In this document: positions 42,137 through 53,644 of the stretch, in pieces | Position numbering within the stretch: position 1 is the first letter of the stretch | How the letters are laid out: each line of letters starts with the position of its first letter | Assembly: GCA_025506515.1 (NCBI GenBank) | Contig: CM046458.1 | Coordinates: 43,226,731-43,290,730, forward strand | Direction: 5' to 3' | DNA: 64,000 nucleotides | From: Flaveria trinervia | Lineage: Eukaryota; Streptophyta; Magnoliopsida; Asterales; Asteraceae | Notes under the pieces: model-generated | What the model was told of the DNA's origin: nothing | Databases searched by the model: none | What the model saw: only the letters and a program-made list of their open reading frames with translations | Made by a program: the position numbers and the translations under genes

Positions 42137-45100
42137 TTATTTATACTCCCACTTATTGATGGCAAAATGTTGGTCTTTTTCCTTCTTGATCAGTAGAGAA
42201 GATGACCCATGTACGCTCCGGCCTGGGAAGAACCTCAAATATTTGTTTGGCAGAGTATGAATGGGAACTCTGTTTTGGGGAACTGGACACAGAGTTGTTA
42301 TCCCATTCATGAGATTCACTTCCCCATAATGAGTCTGTACGACTCTCTTGTGTAGGCCTCAAGGAAGGTGATTTGTTCCTCCATGGTTAGCTCTTCAGCA
42401 CCTCCTTCAAACAATGATTCCGGCCCATATACTCAGACAGTATTTGGCCTGTTTCCCATTCTTTAGCTCCACAGTTGTTATTACTCTGTAAGCAAACTCA
42501 TCCGGTGATTACCCTCTAGGAACAACTGGAGCTCATTTTTCCTGACTTCCTCAAGCCTCTTGTAAACTAACCCCTTTTTCACTATTTTGTTTTCCAGCAT
42601 CTTCTGAGGGGTTAGATTAGCTTTGTAGGCCTTCTTGAAGTCTTCTAGGATTTCCCAGGGTGAAACTACAAAGACCAGAGAGATCACTTCATCTACGATC
42701 TTTTTCACCTGGCCATGTATCTCCGAGGTATATTGTTCTTATGAATTCTGTGAGAGACCCTGGGATCAGGCCAAATCTCACTCTTTCCTTTTGATATTGA
42801 AAGGTATGCCTGAGAGTGTAAAGTCTGAGGGCTTGCTCCTTCATATTGATGATGGAAGATGTGGCTGCATAAGCTTTGTCAACTCTCTTCAGCAATTCCT
42901 CATCATGCTGTTTATGAAGCTCTTCTTCTTCTAGCTTCACTTTAACCATTTGTCTCTGGACTTCAGGAGTAATTGCTGAGGAGTGACTTGTGGCCTTAGG
43001 CAACTGAATCACAGCTGATAGCGGCAGCCTGTCTTCATCATCTTCTTCATCTTCTTCTAGCCTCAATATCCTTCTCTTCTTCTTCAAGGGTATATCATCG
43101 GCTATGGTTTTTGAGGGAAAGGGAGTTGGTTTGGTGGGTTGTGTTTGGGTGGTTTTGGTGTGGGAATGTTGACAGGCTGTGCTAGCATCCTTGAGGTGAG
43201 TGTGGCTTTTGATTGCTTTGCTAGCTCAGTCCTGCTCCCAGCACCCACTTCATTCAAAGCTTCAATAACAAGCCCCTTAGTGTATGCTTCAGACGAACAG
43301 ATCTTGGTGGTGATTGCCAAGATACTGTCCCTGGACCAAGCTTTGATCTCAATCATTGATCTTCCAAGATATTTTGCAATAAATCTTATCATGATTTCTA
43401 GCCTTTCTCTTTCTAACACTTCATAACTTGCCCATCTATTCTGGATTTCTTCAATCTCTAGTCGTCGAATCTCAGAGTCAAGTTTGTTGGTGTCATGACC
43501 TTGCCTGAACAGCTGATCAATGATGTTGTCCATTGATCTACTGTGTTCGGCATCAGCCTCTTTTATCAGTAGCTCCAAGGCTTTATCTTCAGCAATGTGC
43601 TCATCAGCACCTTTCTTTCGCTTGTAGGTGAGCATTGGTTGCTGTTCTTTCTCCTTTTGGGCTTGCTTCGCTTCCTTCTTTTCCTCGATCTTTTCCTCTT
43701 CTGTTCTTTCACTGCAGGACTCTCCCCCTTTTTGGTTGCATTGGAGGAAGGGTTGAGACCGCAGAAAGAGTCTTGTGGACAGCAGCATCAACCAAGGGCT
43801 GTAATGTTGAGGAAAGCCTCTCATCAAGGGCTTTGATCACTATATCAGTGATTATGGGGTGATGAGAGGGAGGGAATTTTTGAGTGCAGCACCTATTTGC
43901 TCAGGAGGGTTCTGTTCCTGAGAAGTAGGGCCTGAAGCGAGGCAGGTGGTTGATTTTGGGGTGGCTCTGTATTTGGAAACCTTCAAGGGAAGGTGCCATC
44001 TGTGGGTGTATGAGGTGGCAGATGGACTTGCATCCTGAGACATCTTGGCCAGCAGCTCTTTGAGTCTGCTAACCTCATCCTCTAGAATGGTGTTTTGAGC
44101 AACTACATCGAAGAAGAAGCTCAGGTCATCATCAGTTGATACTGAATCACCTGACCTCCTGCTTAGAGCAGGATTTACATGCACTGGGTGTAGACCAGTT
44201 GGTGCATGTGCCCCTTGTGCTTGGTACTGGGGACTTCCAGCCTCAGGACAATGTCCATCATCAGCTGTTGCCTCTAGGGAGGTCTTAGCAATGTTACCAG
44301 CCTCACTCTGGTCATGTGCTGAGTCAGAGGAGGTGGCAGCCTCACTAGATATTCTAAGCTCCTTCTCTACACCAGGAGATAGAATTGGGAAACCCCTGCT
44401 GTGGGTTCTCAAGTGCACTGTGTTCCTCCCCCTCAATTGTAGAGGTATTCCCAGTATAAGTGGTTTCTGGGAGGGGGTGAGGAGTGCAATTGAGTCAGCA
44501 CTTGAGCAACTATTAAAGTTGGGCTGTGAGGGGCGGTTGTTTGGGGTACGGGGGTAGAAGCAGTGTGCACCTGGGGTGGATGGTGCTCTTCAATGGCAAT
44601 CTCCTCAAGTGAGGAAGATCCCAGATAAGTAGGTGCCCCTTGGTTTGCTGCAGGCTCCTGTTGAGAGGAAGCCTGAGCGGCTGTGGCTGGAGGAGTCATG
44701 GTATCCACTAGGGGGTTTGGACTAGTGGATATATCCTGCGTTTGTTGTGCAGGAGCATCCTCAGGGGACTCAATTCCCTGAGTAGCCATTTTGGGTTTCT
44801 TTTTGGTGGTTTGGTGGGGACATTGGATTTGGAGGTGGTGGCTGTGGGTTCCAGCTGCGTGGGTTTTCGCAGCTTGGCAGCCAGTTTGAGTGTCCGTCGG
44901 AGTTGTGCCGGGAGTATACTTCTGGCAAACAGCCGTAGCAGGGACTCCCAAGCCAACAAGTCCCTCAGCATTAAGCTGGTCTATTATAATGGCCATTATG
45001 AACCGTGGATAGAGTATCCAACGGTTGGCAGTTAGTTTTTGAGCCATATCTTTGAGCTCTGAAAATATTAATTCTGAAAGTTCAGTGGTTGTTGCTCAAG

Positions 45101-45598
45101 GATAGAATACATTACACCTGCTGCCATTTGGTGGACATTTGATCCCAAGACGATGTCTTAGGGCCAAACATACATTGACCATGTGAAAGATCAGGCGCTC
45201 AGCGTCATTAAAGTTTTCTTCATGATGGTGGTGGCACTGAGATCACCTTGATATCCATGCTGAGCAAATGATAGATCTATGGTGCCCTTCGGATATCCAG
45301 CAGGAGAGGTAGCATCACTCAGTTGAAGAATTTTACGGATTGTTGCAGGAGTAATCACTACTTCTTTGTTGTTGACGACTGACCGGAGGGATTGTGTGTT
45401 GCTCTCCTCAGTTGTAACAGTAACGTTCATCCAAAATTGGTTCAAGGATTCGGCATGTAAAACGGGGTTCAGAAGGAATGCCTTGTTGTATTGGGACTGA
45501 ACCATAAGATCGATAGCAGTATCGAACTTAGTCCAGATCGGCGATTTTGTGAGGTAGGCAACACAGTTGTGTCGCGGTTTAATTTGCATAGACGCCAT
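42137..45598 (-). pseudogene. ORF3 of copy B
   Basis: The start is ATG 45598-45596 (MASMQIKPRHNC), 62 nt after a TATAAATA box. Blocks in order: YLTKSPIWTKFDTAIDLMV, KEVVITPATIRKILQLSDA (about 45370), NRWILYPRFIMAIIIDQLNA (about 45020), and a Lys/Pro/Thr-rich linker. Then an acidic/Leu-rich part (VVAQNTILEDEVSRLKELLA, about 44100), a coiled-coil region (43100-43700), VQRQMVKVKLEEEELHKQHD (about 42960) and ENKIVKKGLVYKRLEEVRKN (about 42590). YPRF plus a helical block is shared with ORF3 of A and C, so all three are probably one family. No membrane segment is visible. Frameshifts occur near 45190, 44435, 43850, 43090, 42695 and 42480. Confidence 0.75.
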
Positions 45599-45659
45599 GG
45601 AATTTTGGAGAGGAACGTTAGGTTTGAAGAAGATAAGCATGGAGAGCTCAGGTTAAGGG

Positions 45660-45667
45660 TATTTATA
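45660..45667 (-). promoter_or_regulatory. Internal TATA box for ORF3 (B)
   Basis: TATAAATA on the minus strand lies at the end of the spacer word array and 62 nt before the ORF3 ATG. B' has TATAAATA at 57584-57591, 58 nt before its ORF3 ATG. Confidence 0.6.
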
Positions 45668-46345
45668 GGGTACGGTGAGGAAACGACTGAAGGATGTGGT
45701 GTTAGTCATCAGTAGTTTTAAACGACCGTTGACATGGTATTATCCTTTCAGACGTTGAAACAGCTGAAGTCGCGGTGTTAGGCATCAGTAGTTTAGAAAA
45801 CTACTGAAGACCGTGGTTTTGACTTCAGGTGATTGAAACAACTGAGGACATGGTGTTTGTCATCAGTAGTTATGAAACTACTGAAGACAGTGGTTTTGTC
45901 ATCAGCTGTTGTAAACAACTGAAGACTTGGTATTGGTCATCAGTAGTTATAAAACTGCTGAAGACGTGGTTTTGCTTCAGTTGTTTAAAATGAAACAGCA
46001 GTGGTACAAACGACTGAGGAGAAAGTTCTCTTCAGCTGTTTTCGTCAATTCTTAGCTTTTCAGCTGTTTCAAACTGTCCTCAACACATTCATCAGTCTTT
46101 ATGGCTGATTTCAGTTGTTTCATAGGACATCAGTACTTATCTGTTTTTACTGATTTCAGTAGTTATGACTGCATCAGTAGTTGTAACTACTTCAGTAGTT
46201 TAGAGCAGATGAAGTACTTCAGTACTTGTGAGAACTTTTAGCCTTCAGTAGTATAAAAAAGTACTGAGGTTAAAAGAGCTCATCAGTACTTATATGTGAC
46301 AGGCACTCATGATCATCAATATGAATTACTGAGATCATCAGTAGT
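45668..46345 (-). repeat. Family B palindromic word array in the spacer (B)
   Basis: Words TCAGTAGTT, TCAGTTGTT, TCAGCTGTT and TCAGTACTT pair with AACTACTGA, AACAACTGA, AACAGCTGA and AAGTACTGA. An arm pair at 45863-45884 is perfect (9-bp arms, 4-nt centre). About 25 words fill 680 bp between pol and the internal TATA box. Confidence 0.85.
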
Positions 46346-46351
46346 TGTCAC

Positions 46352-49300
46352 CTATTCTAGCTGCAGCATACCAAGCCTTAACACCAGTTTTGGAAAGTTG
46401 AACTATCCAAAGGCTTAGTAAAAATGTCTGCAAGCTCATCAGCACTGGGCACAAACTTAGGATCAATCAGACCTTTTTCAAAAAATCTCTTATAAAATGA
46501 TGTCTGATCTCTATATGTTTGGTCCTAGAGTGCTGGACTGGATTTTTGACAATGCAAGAGCTGAAGCACTATCCATTAACAATGGAGTCTTAGTCTCTGT
46601 AATGCCATAATCCAAAAGTTGGTTTTGAAGCCAGAGTACCTGAGATGTACACAGCTTGCAGCAGCAATGTACTCTGCTTCCGCAGTGGATGTAGCAACTG
46701 AGGTCTGTTTCTTGCTCTGCCAAGAAATCAAGCAGTTGCCTAGGAATTGACATCCACCAGAAGTTGATTTCCTGGTCAACTTACACCCTGCATAGTCACT
46801 GTCAGAAAAAGCAACTAATTTACCAGAATGTCTGGTAGAATACCATAAACCTAGAGATGGAGTGCCTTGCAGATATCTAAAGATCCTCTTGACTGCAATC
46901 AGATGAGACTCTTTAGGTGCAGCCTGAAATCTAGCACAAACACATGTAGCAAACATAATATCTGGTCTAGAAGCTGTTAAATACATCAAGGACCCAATCA
47001 TACATCTGTAAAGTGTTTCATCAACCACTTTACCTTTCTGATCTGAGTCCAGTTGTGTGGTGCTGCTCATGGGAGTAGAACAGGGCTTACAGTTTTGTAA
47101 ATCAAACTTTTGCAAAAGATCTTTTGTATATTTGGATTGATGAATAAAAATTCCATCAGCCTTTTGTTTGATTTGCAACCCCAGAAAGAACTGTAATTCT
47201 CCCATGGCACTCATTTCAAACTTCTGTTGCATCAACTTTGTAAAGGCATCACACAACTTTGGATCAGAGGATGCAAAAATGATATCATCTACATAAATTT
47301 GAACAAGTAGATTATGCTGCCCAGCTTTCTTAATAAATAAAGTCTTGTCTATGGAGCCTCTAGTGAATTGTTTTCCAGAAGAAAGTTTGATAATGTCTCA
47401 TACCAGGCTCTGGGAGCTTGTTTTAACCCATAAAGAGCTTTATCAAGCTTATACACCCAATTAGGATGTTTATTGTCCTCAAAGCCTGGAGGTTGACATA
47501 CATAAACCTCTTCTTTAACTTTTCCATACAAAAATGCACTTTTGACATCCATTTGAAAGACTTTAAGTTTTTGATAAGCAGCATAAGCTAAAAACAATCG
47601 AATTGCTTCCAGTCTGGCTACAGGGGCAAGGTTTCATCATAATCAATACCTTCTTCTTGTGCAAACCCCTGAACAACCAGTCTGGCCTTGTTCTTAACAA
47701 TAAGCCCATTTTCATCAGTTTTGTTCCTAAACACCCATTTAGTGCCTATTGCACACTTACCTGGAGGTAGAGGAACCAGTTCCCACACTTGCTGTTTCTT
47801 GAACTGAAGAAGCTCAAGCTGCATGGCATCAACCCATCCATTGTCCTTTAAAGCAATGTGATAATTCTTTGGCTCTTGCTGACTGATGAAGAGAGCATAG
47901 AAGCAGAAATTTGACAATTGACTTCTTGTTGATACTCCAGCAGTGATATCACCAATGATTTGAGACATGGGGTGATTCTTCAGATCTTGATACACAATGA
48001 GATCTGTGCAAGTGTTTGTAGCCGGTTCAGCAGCAACAGATGGTGATGGTGAATCATTTCCTTGAAACCAATCAGTGGATGGTAATTCAAAGGAAGTTGA
48101 ATTCGAAGAAATCTCATCAGCATTTGTTGTGGATGGTGCTACTGGCGCTACAGGAACATCAGGTCTAGTTGAATCAGGCAGCTGATCACTAAACCTGAAG
48201 AGGTGAGTACTGCAATCATCATCATCATCAGCAGTACCACCAGGTGGTGAACTGTTGACAGGAGCAACAGCAGGAGTTTGATAAGGAACATATTGCAGTA
48301 TGTCCAAATCAAATAACTCCACAGGACTTTGTGGAATCTTGTCCTTTGGAGATTCATTAAACTTAACATGTAGAGTTTCTTCAACCATCTTTGTTCTGCA
48401 GTTGAAGACTCTGTATGCTTTGCAAGTAGATGAATAACCAACAAAGTATCCTGCATCCACCTTAGGATCAAATTTGTGGAGTTGATCCTTTGTGTTGAGA
48501 ATAAAACAGGGACACCCAAATGCTTTGAAAAATGAAATCAGTGGAGCCAAATGATGGAGAACTTCATATGGAGTCTTCATCAACCTCTGATTTACTAAAA
48601 CTCTATTTTGCACATAACAAGCTGTGTTGACAGCTTCGGCCCAAAAGGTCAATGGCAAACCTGAGTCAGCCAGCATGGACCTTGCAGCTTCAATGAGGGT
48701 CCTGTTCTTTCTCTCCACTACTCCATTTTGTTCCGGAGTCCTTGGAATGCTGAACTGCCTTTTGATTCCCTTTGAGAGATAGAAGTCATCAAGTGTATGA
48801 TTTCTGAACTCAGTTCCATTATCACTCCTAATACACTTGACTGGAAGGGAATACTGCTTCTCAATGTACAGCACAAAGTGGATAATCTTCTGAGCAGCCT
48901 CATCCTTTGAATGTAGAAAGAAAGTCCATACAAATCTGGAGTAATCATCCACAATTACCAGACAGTATTTCTTCTTTGCCATGCTCATTACTCTCACAGG
49001 ACCAAATAGATCCATATGCAGTAATTGCAAGCAGGCAGTGGACTTGGACACTTCAATAGGAGGAAATGAGACCTTGTGCTGTTTTCCTTTTAAACAAGCA
49101 GTGCAAGTTTCATCACAGTGGAACTCCTTTATTGGTAAGCCTCTGACTAAACTATTGTGGCTAAGCTGATTCATGTTTTTGAGATTAACATGACCAAGCC
49201 TCCTGTGCCATAGTTTAGATTCTTGAAAAGAGGCTTTGGAAAATAGGCAAGGATTGCCTTTGAGATCTATCTTCTTAGAGAGATCTAAGGCATACACTCT

Positions 49301-49663
49301 TCCTGTCCTGTTGGCTTTCAGGAGAGTGTGATCATCCAACACCTTGTCAATCAAGGGCAAAACTTTGGATGACAGAATCCTACAGTTTTGACTTGTGAAA
49401 AGGGCAACATGGCCTTTATCACACATTTGACTGACACTCAAGAGGTTGTACTTGAGATTTTCCACATGATTAACATCATCAAATTTGATTTCTCCATTGG
49501 AGACAAAGCCCTTACCGATGATGTAACCCCTAGCATCATTGCCAAAAGAGACAAATCCCTTCTTTCCTTGAGAGTAGTCATGAAGAAGAGAGATGTTCCC
49601 AGTCATGTGCATAGATCCCCCACTGTCTACATACCAGATGCTACTTTGGCATGTTGAAGAACC
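46352..49663 (-). pseudogene. pol: pol of copy B (PR-INT-RT-RNaseH), nearly intact
   Basis: A 715-residue stretch (49765-47618) covers protease (SIWYVDSGGSMHMTGN) and GAG-pre-integrase (LWHRRLGHVNLKNMN; CTACLKGKQHK). It goes on through integrase (LLHMDLFGPVRV; IRSDNGTEFRNH; PEQNGVVERKNRTLIEAA) into reverse transcriptase (KARLVVQGFAQEEGIDYDET). After a frameshift near 47630 comes VFQMDVKSAFLYGKVKEEVY, and after another near 47350 comes YVDD at 47284-47295 through RNase H (AFSDSDYAGCKL; AEAEYIAAASC). Frameshifts near 46660 and 46540 affect the RNase H end (KPLDSSTFQN, stop near 46352). All catalytic motifs I looked for are kept. This is the best preserved pol in the window. Confidence 0.93.
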
Positions 49664-49682
49664 CTGCAATAATAAACAATCA
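49664..49682 (-). promoter_or_regulatory. gag stop plus candidate 3' splice site at the gag-pol junction (B)
   Basis: Minus strand: TGA (49682-49680), then 16 nt TTGTTTATTATTGCAG, then GGT of pol. The pol frame is open upstream for about 80 nt over the gag end, in a different frame, so a frameshift is an alternative to splicing. Confidence 0.4.
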
Positions 49683-52521
49683 GTTAGTTTTAGAGACCCA
49701 AACCTTTTTGGTTTTGGGCCTGGTCTCATCAATAGATGGTAAACTAGCATGTTTATTTGTAACAACAGCCTGAGAGGAAGAAGATGGTGCAGAAGAGGAG
49801 TCCTTTGGCTTAGACCTCCTTTTCTGTGGTTTCAACATAGGAGAATCTAGTTGGTTAACTCTACCCAACAGATGTTGTACCATCATCACCAGCTGTGTCT
49901 GATTTTGTGATAAAGCTTTCAGCTCATCAGACACATTGCTAGTGGAGTTAGATAAGGTCCTATGTTGCACCTTCTTCTTTTGAGCACCCTCAGCTGTCAC
50001 CTGTTTAACTCCTTCCTTTTTGGATTGCTTTAAGGACTTAAGGGTTACAGGATTTGATGTTGCTGATACAAATGTGGTCTCAAACTCAGTTTTCATTTTT
50101 ACCATTTTCTCATTAATTTCTTCCTTTTGTTTGAGTTTGGAACCTCTTTTGTACCAACAATCATCTGTAAGATGATTGAACAAACCACATACTTCACATG
50201 GTTTCTTCTTCATCTTAGGTTGATCATCAACTAAAGATGGTGAAGCAACAGAAGACTTGTTCTTCAATGCTTTGGAAGCATTGGTTGCTTTCTTGACAGC
50301 ATCTTTAGTAGTCTTCAAACTCTTTCTACTGCCAGTTTTCTTCTCTTCAGTACTGACAGCAGTTGAAGTTTGAACTTCAGGAGTTGAATCCTGCTCTCCA
50401 GTCCTTTCAGGACCTTCAGGATTGACTCCTGAGTTGATCAACTTATTGATCATGTGAATGTCAGCATTTGGACCATCAACATCAGCTGATAGGTTCAAAG
50501 AGGACTTGATCTGACTGACTGCTACTTCTGATTGTGCTGTATCAGAAGGTAGATCACATGACTTGATGGATTGGTTATCACTCTCACCATCAGATTCTAC
50601 CTCTGCTCTTGGGGTAAAATCTGTAGGTGGAGCAGTGTGATTGTAACCAATTCCAAACTTCACATTTGAAGCAGATTGCTTACTAAGAAGCATTTCAAAA
50701 CCTTTGCATGATTGTACCCATCTATCACACTCGACCTGGGTAACTGCAAGGGTTTCTTTGAGATCTTTGTACTTCTCTAAAGTACATCTTCTCTAGCCTT
50801 ATCATCAATTATTTGCAATTCAGTTTATAAACCTCATCATTTTTATCTTTGAGCACAAACTCAAACTCAGCTTTGTTTTTGGAAATTACTTGTTCTAGCT
50901 CAATGTTCTTATTAATTAAAGCTACATTTGCTTCTCTAATGGAAGCAAATGCTGCTATGCATTGTTCAGAACATAATTTGGCTTTTGCCTCAGAGGATAC
51001 CTGTGATACCTTGGTGTAGAGGCATTGAAGATGAAGTATCAGCAGACTCCAAAGCCATAAGAGCTAGATTCCCAAGGGACTGTCACCACCATGTTGACCA
51101 GCACCTGAGAACAGTTGATCATGACCAGACAAGTCATCTGGTAAACTGCTCCAGTCAACAACTCCTGGGGTGAAGAAGCTGTGTTGTTGAGATGAAGGTT
51201 GTTGATGAGAGGGAAGGCTGAGGTTCTGGTAATGCATGAGGTTGTGGTGTCATAGGAACTTGAACTTGACTTGACTGTGGCATGTAATAACAGGGTACTG
51301 ATAAGGCATTTGACCCTGAGGAACAAAATATGCCGGAGATTGTTGTTGAGGATGATGACTAGATGTGACAGGATGTTGCCCTCTGTTTTGTTGACTGTTG
51401 CCAGGAAAAGTCACAAAGGGTGCAGTAGAGTTTGATCCAGTTGATCTACACTCTCTTGCAAAGTGTCCAAGCCGTTGGCATTTGTGACACCTCAACTTGC
51501 TCTTGTCAAAACCAACTTTGGTTTTGCCAGAGAGTCCTGGGAATTTTCTTCCAGTTCTTTTGTAGAACTTCTGAGATCTGATATTTATCAAGGCCATTTG
51601 GCTCAAAATATCCATCTCTTCTAAGTCATCATCAGCAATCCCCTTGAGATCATCCATAATGAAACATAAATTGTCATTATTACCTCCAGTAAACTGACCA
51701 TCAACACTTACAAATGCAGAATTAGAAGTGCTCGAAGAGAAATTAATATGCTCATCATACTGGCATTCAGATGCAGCATATTCTGACTCATGACCCACCA
51801 AGGCAGTGTTGCCTTGAATAAAGTCTTCAGTGAGCTTTCCAGATGAAGACAGCTTTCTCTTCTGTTCTATCTCTCTCTCAAAAGTGAGCAATTTCCCATG
51901 GAGTTGGGTGAGAGATAGTTTGTCCAAACTTGCACTGGAGCGTAGGACAATAGTATATGTGTCCCATCTCTCAGGCAGTGATCTGAGAAATCTGTTATTC
52001 ATCTGAATATTGGTGTATTCAAGTTTGACCATTTTTAGTTCAGAGATCAAACAAGAAAACCGCTCATATTGTTGAGTCAGTGTCTCACCCTTTCTATGAG
52101 AGAATGTCTCATATTGTTGGGCAAGAATTTCTCTATTATTTGCCAAGACCTCATCTGTTCCTCCAAATTGTTCTTTCAAAGCAATCCAGAGGTCATGGGC
52201 AGTTTCATGATGCATTAGCCCAGAATAGATTTCATTGGGCAAAGCCATGGCCAGAATTCCATGGGCTTTTGCATCAATCTCAAGCAACTTTTTATCCTCA
52301 TCTGAGTATTGCTCCCTCCTCTTCGGAACCATTTGATTGGTTTCCGGGTTATTCACCATAGGCTTGTGTGGACCATGTACCACAGATGTCCAACACCCTG
52401 CGCTGTTAACAGACAGGTGATGGAGCATACGTCTTTGCCATATGTTATACTCATTCCTAACCAGCATAGGAGGCTTGGTTGAGGAACCAGTATTGTGAGG
52501 ATCATTGGAGGGAGTGGTCAT
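49680..52521 (-). pseudogene. gag: gag of copy B
   Basis: ATG 52521 (MTTPSNDPHNTG) starts a 423-residue open stretch with the copia Gag region (NEYNIWQRRMLHHLSV; TAHDLWIALKEQFGGTDEV; LPERWDTYTIVLRS) and CCHC knuckle 1 (CHKCQRLGHFAREC, about 51490-51450). A Pro/Gln-rich part, a coiled coil (INKNIELEQVISKNKAEFEF, about 50900) and knuckle 2 (CEVCGLFNHLTDDC, about 50200-50160) follow, ending KKVWVSKTN and TGA. Frameshifts near 51260, 51020 and 50790 separate the two open halves (50693-49680 being the second). Confidence 0.9.
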
Positions 52522-52740
52522 TTTCAGTTCAAAAACAGTTTAGTTCAAGTTTAAAAAGTTTTAGACAAACCACAACAAACTCAATGAGAACCAAGAAAAG
52601 ATCTCAGGATGAATGAGCAGAAATACAGAAAATTCAATCTCTATAACCGTTTCTTGCAAAAACAAAAGCTAATTCAATCAAACTTGGATCTTGAATAGCA
52701 GTTTCAATGATCAATTATTAGATCGATCAATGATTAACCT

Positions 52741-52752
52741 GCTCTGATACCA
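52741..52752 (-). promoter_or_regulatory. Primer binding site, tRNA-iMet (B)
   Basis: The minus strand reads TGGTATCAGAGC two bases after the 5' LTR end (CCTGTCA). Confidence 0.95.
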
Positions 52753-52754
52753 TT

Positions 52755-53644
52755 TGACAGGATCAGTGATCACAAGTTTGATGTATCAGAATATAAAGCA
52801 GCGAATACAAACAAATTAGACAAATTGTAGCAAGCAATCGATATTGTAAGCGTTAAGATCGCATACGGTTATAGGGAGAGAATATGAATTTCTGATTTCT
52901 AGGAATGTTTATAGATGTAGAATATTTCTAATCGAATCAATCAATCATTCCATTCAATTGCTCATATCGCTAATGATTACAATGGGTTGTCACTCCTTAT
53001 ATAGAGTGCAACAGTCACTGCTGTTATCACGGAAAGTGACACTGGCAGATCCAATACAATAATACATCTAATTCTTACAAACTACTGAAATGTTCACAAC
53101 TACTGAGAACATATCAGCAAGTTAAGTACAAAATATAAAACTACTGAAACTACACGACTGAAGAACAAGCTCTTCAGTCGTTTTACAAAACTACTGAAAC
53201 AAAGAAAATAAAACTACTACTGATATCACAACTACTGAAGAAGTACTCTTCAGCAGTTGTGACAAACTACTGAGGCTTCAGTACTTGATCTTCAGACTTT
53301 GACCTTCAGGCGTTTCATCAGCTGATGACTTCAGTAGATATCATCAGCTGATGTCTTCAGTCTTTGTCTTCAGACTTTGTACATCAGTTGTTGATCTTCA
53401 GCACTTGTGAACTCTTCAGCTGTTGTACTTCAGTACTTTGGTCTTTCAGCTTCAGCACTTGTGTTCTTCAGCTGTTGTACTTCAGCACTTTGGTTCTTCA
53501 GCTGTTGGTTTCAGCACTTGATCTTCAGCTGTTGAAGTCTTCAGCACTTGTCAAACTACTGATGAGGCTTTCAGCAGTTGTTGTGATACCGTGTGGGACT
53601 TAGAGGTTTTCTGATCTTGGCTCATTGGTTCTTTTGGTCCAACA
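52755..53644 (-). repeat. 5' LTR of copy B
   Basis: 890 bp. Compared with 41199-42100, most differences in the first 350 bp are single-base gains or losses rather than substitutions. Family B words lie at about 53090-53585. TATATAAG on the minus strand is at 52996-53003. Confidence 0.95.
52996..53003 (-). promoter_or_regulatory. LTR TATA box (B)
   Basis: TATATAAG on the minus strand lies about 90 nt downstream of the last TCAGTAGTT-type word. Confidence 0.6.

Larger units (their letters stand above)
41199..53644 (-). mobile_element. Copia (Sirevirus-like) element, copy B, complete, 12.4 kb
   Basis: It has two LTRs (902 and 890 bp), primer site, gag, pol, spacer with word array, ORF3 and polypurine tract. 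It is inserted in opposite orientation inside gag of its relative B'. Flanks (CTGATGAT left, TGAGTCTC right) do not give a clean 5-bp duplication. Gag, pol and ORF3 have several one-base frameshifts. Confidence 0.95.

Noticed and set aside
43139..43836. Plus-strand open stretches opposite ORF3 of copy B
   Set aside because: They are shadows of the Lys/Glu-rich coiled-coil coding region on the minus strand.
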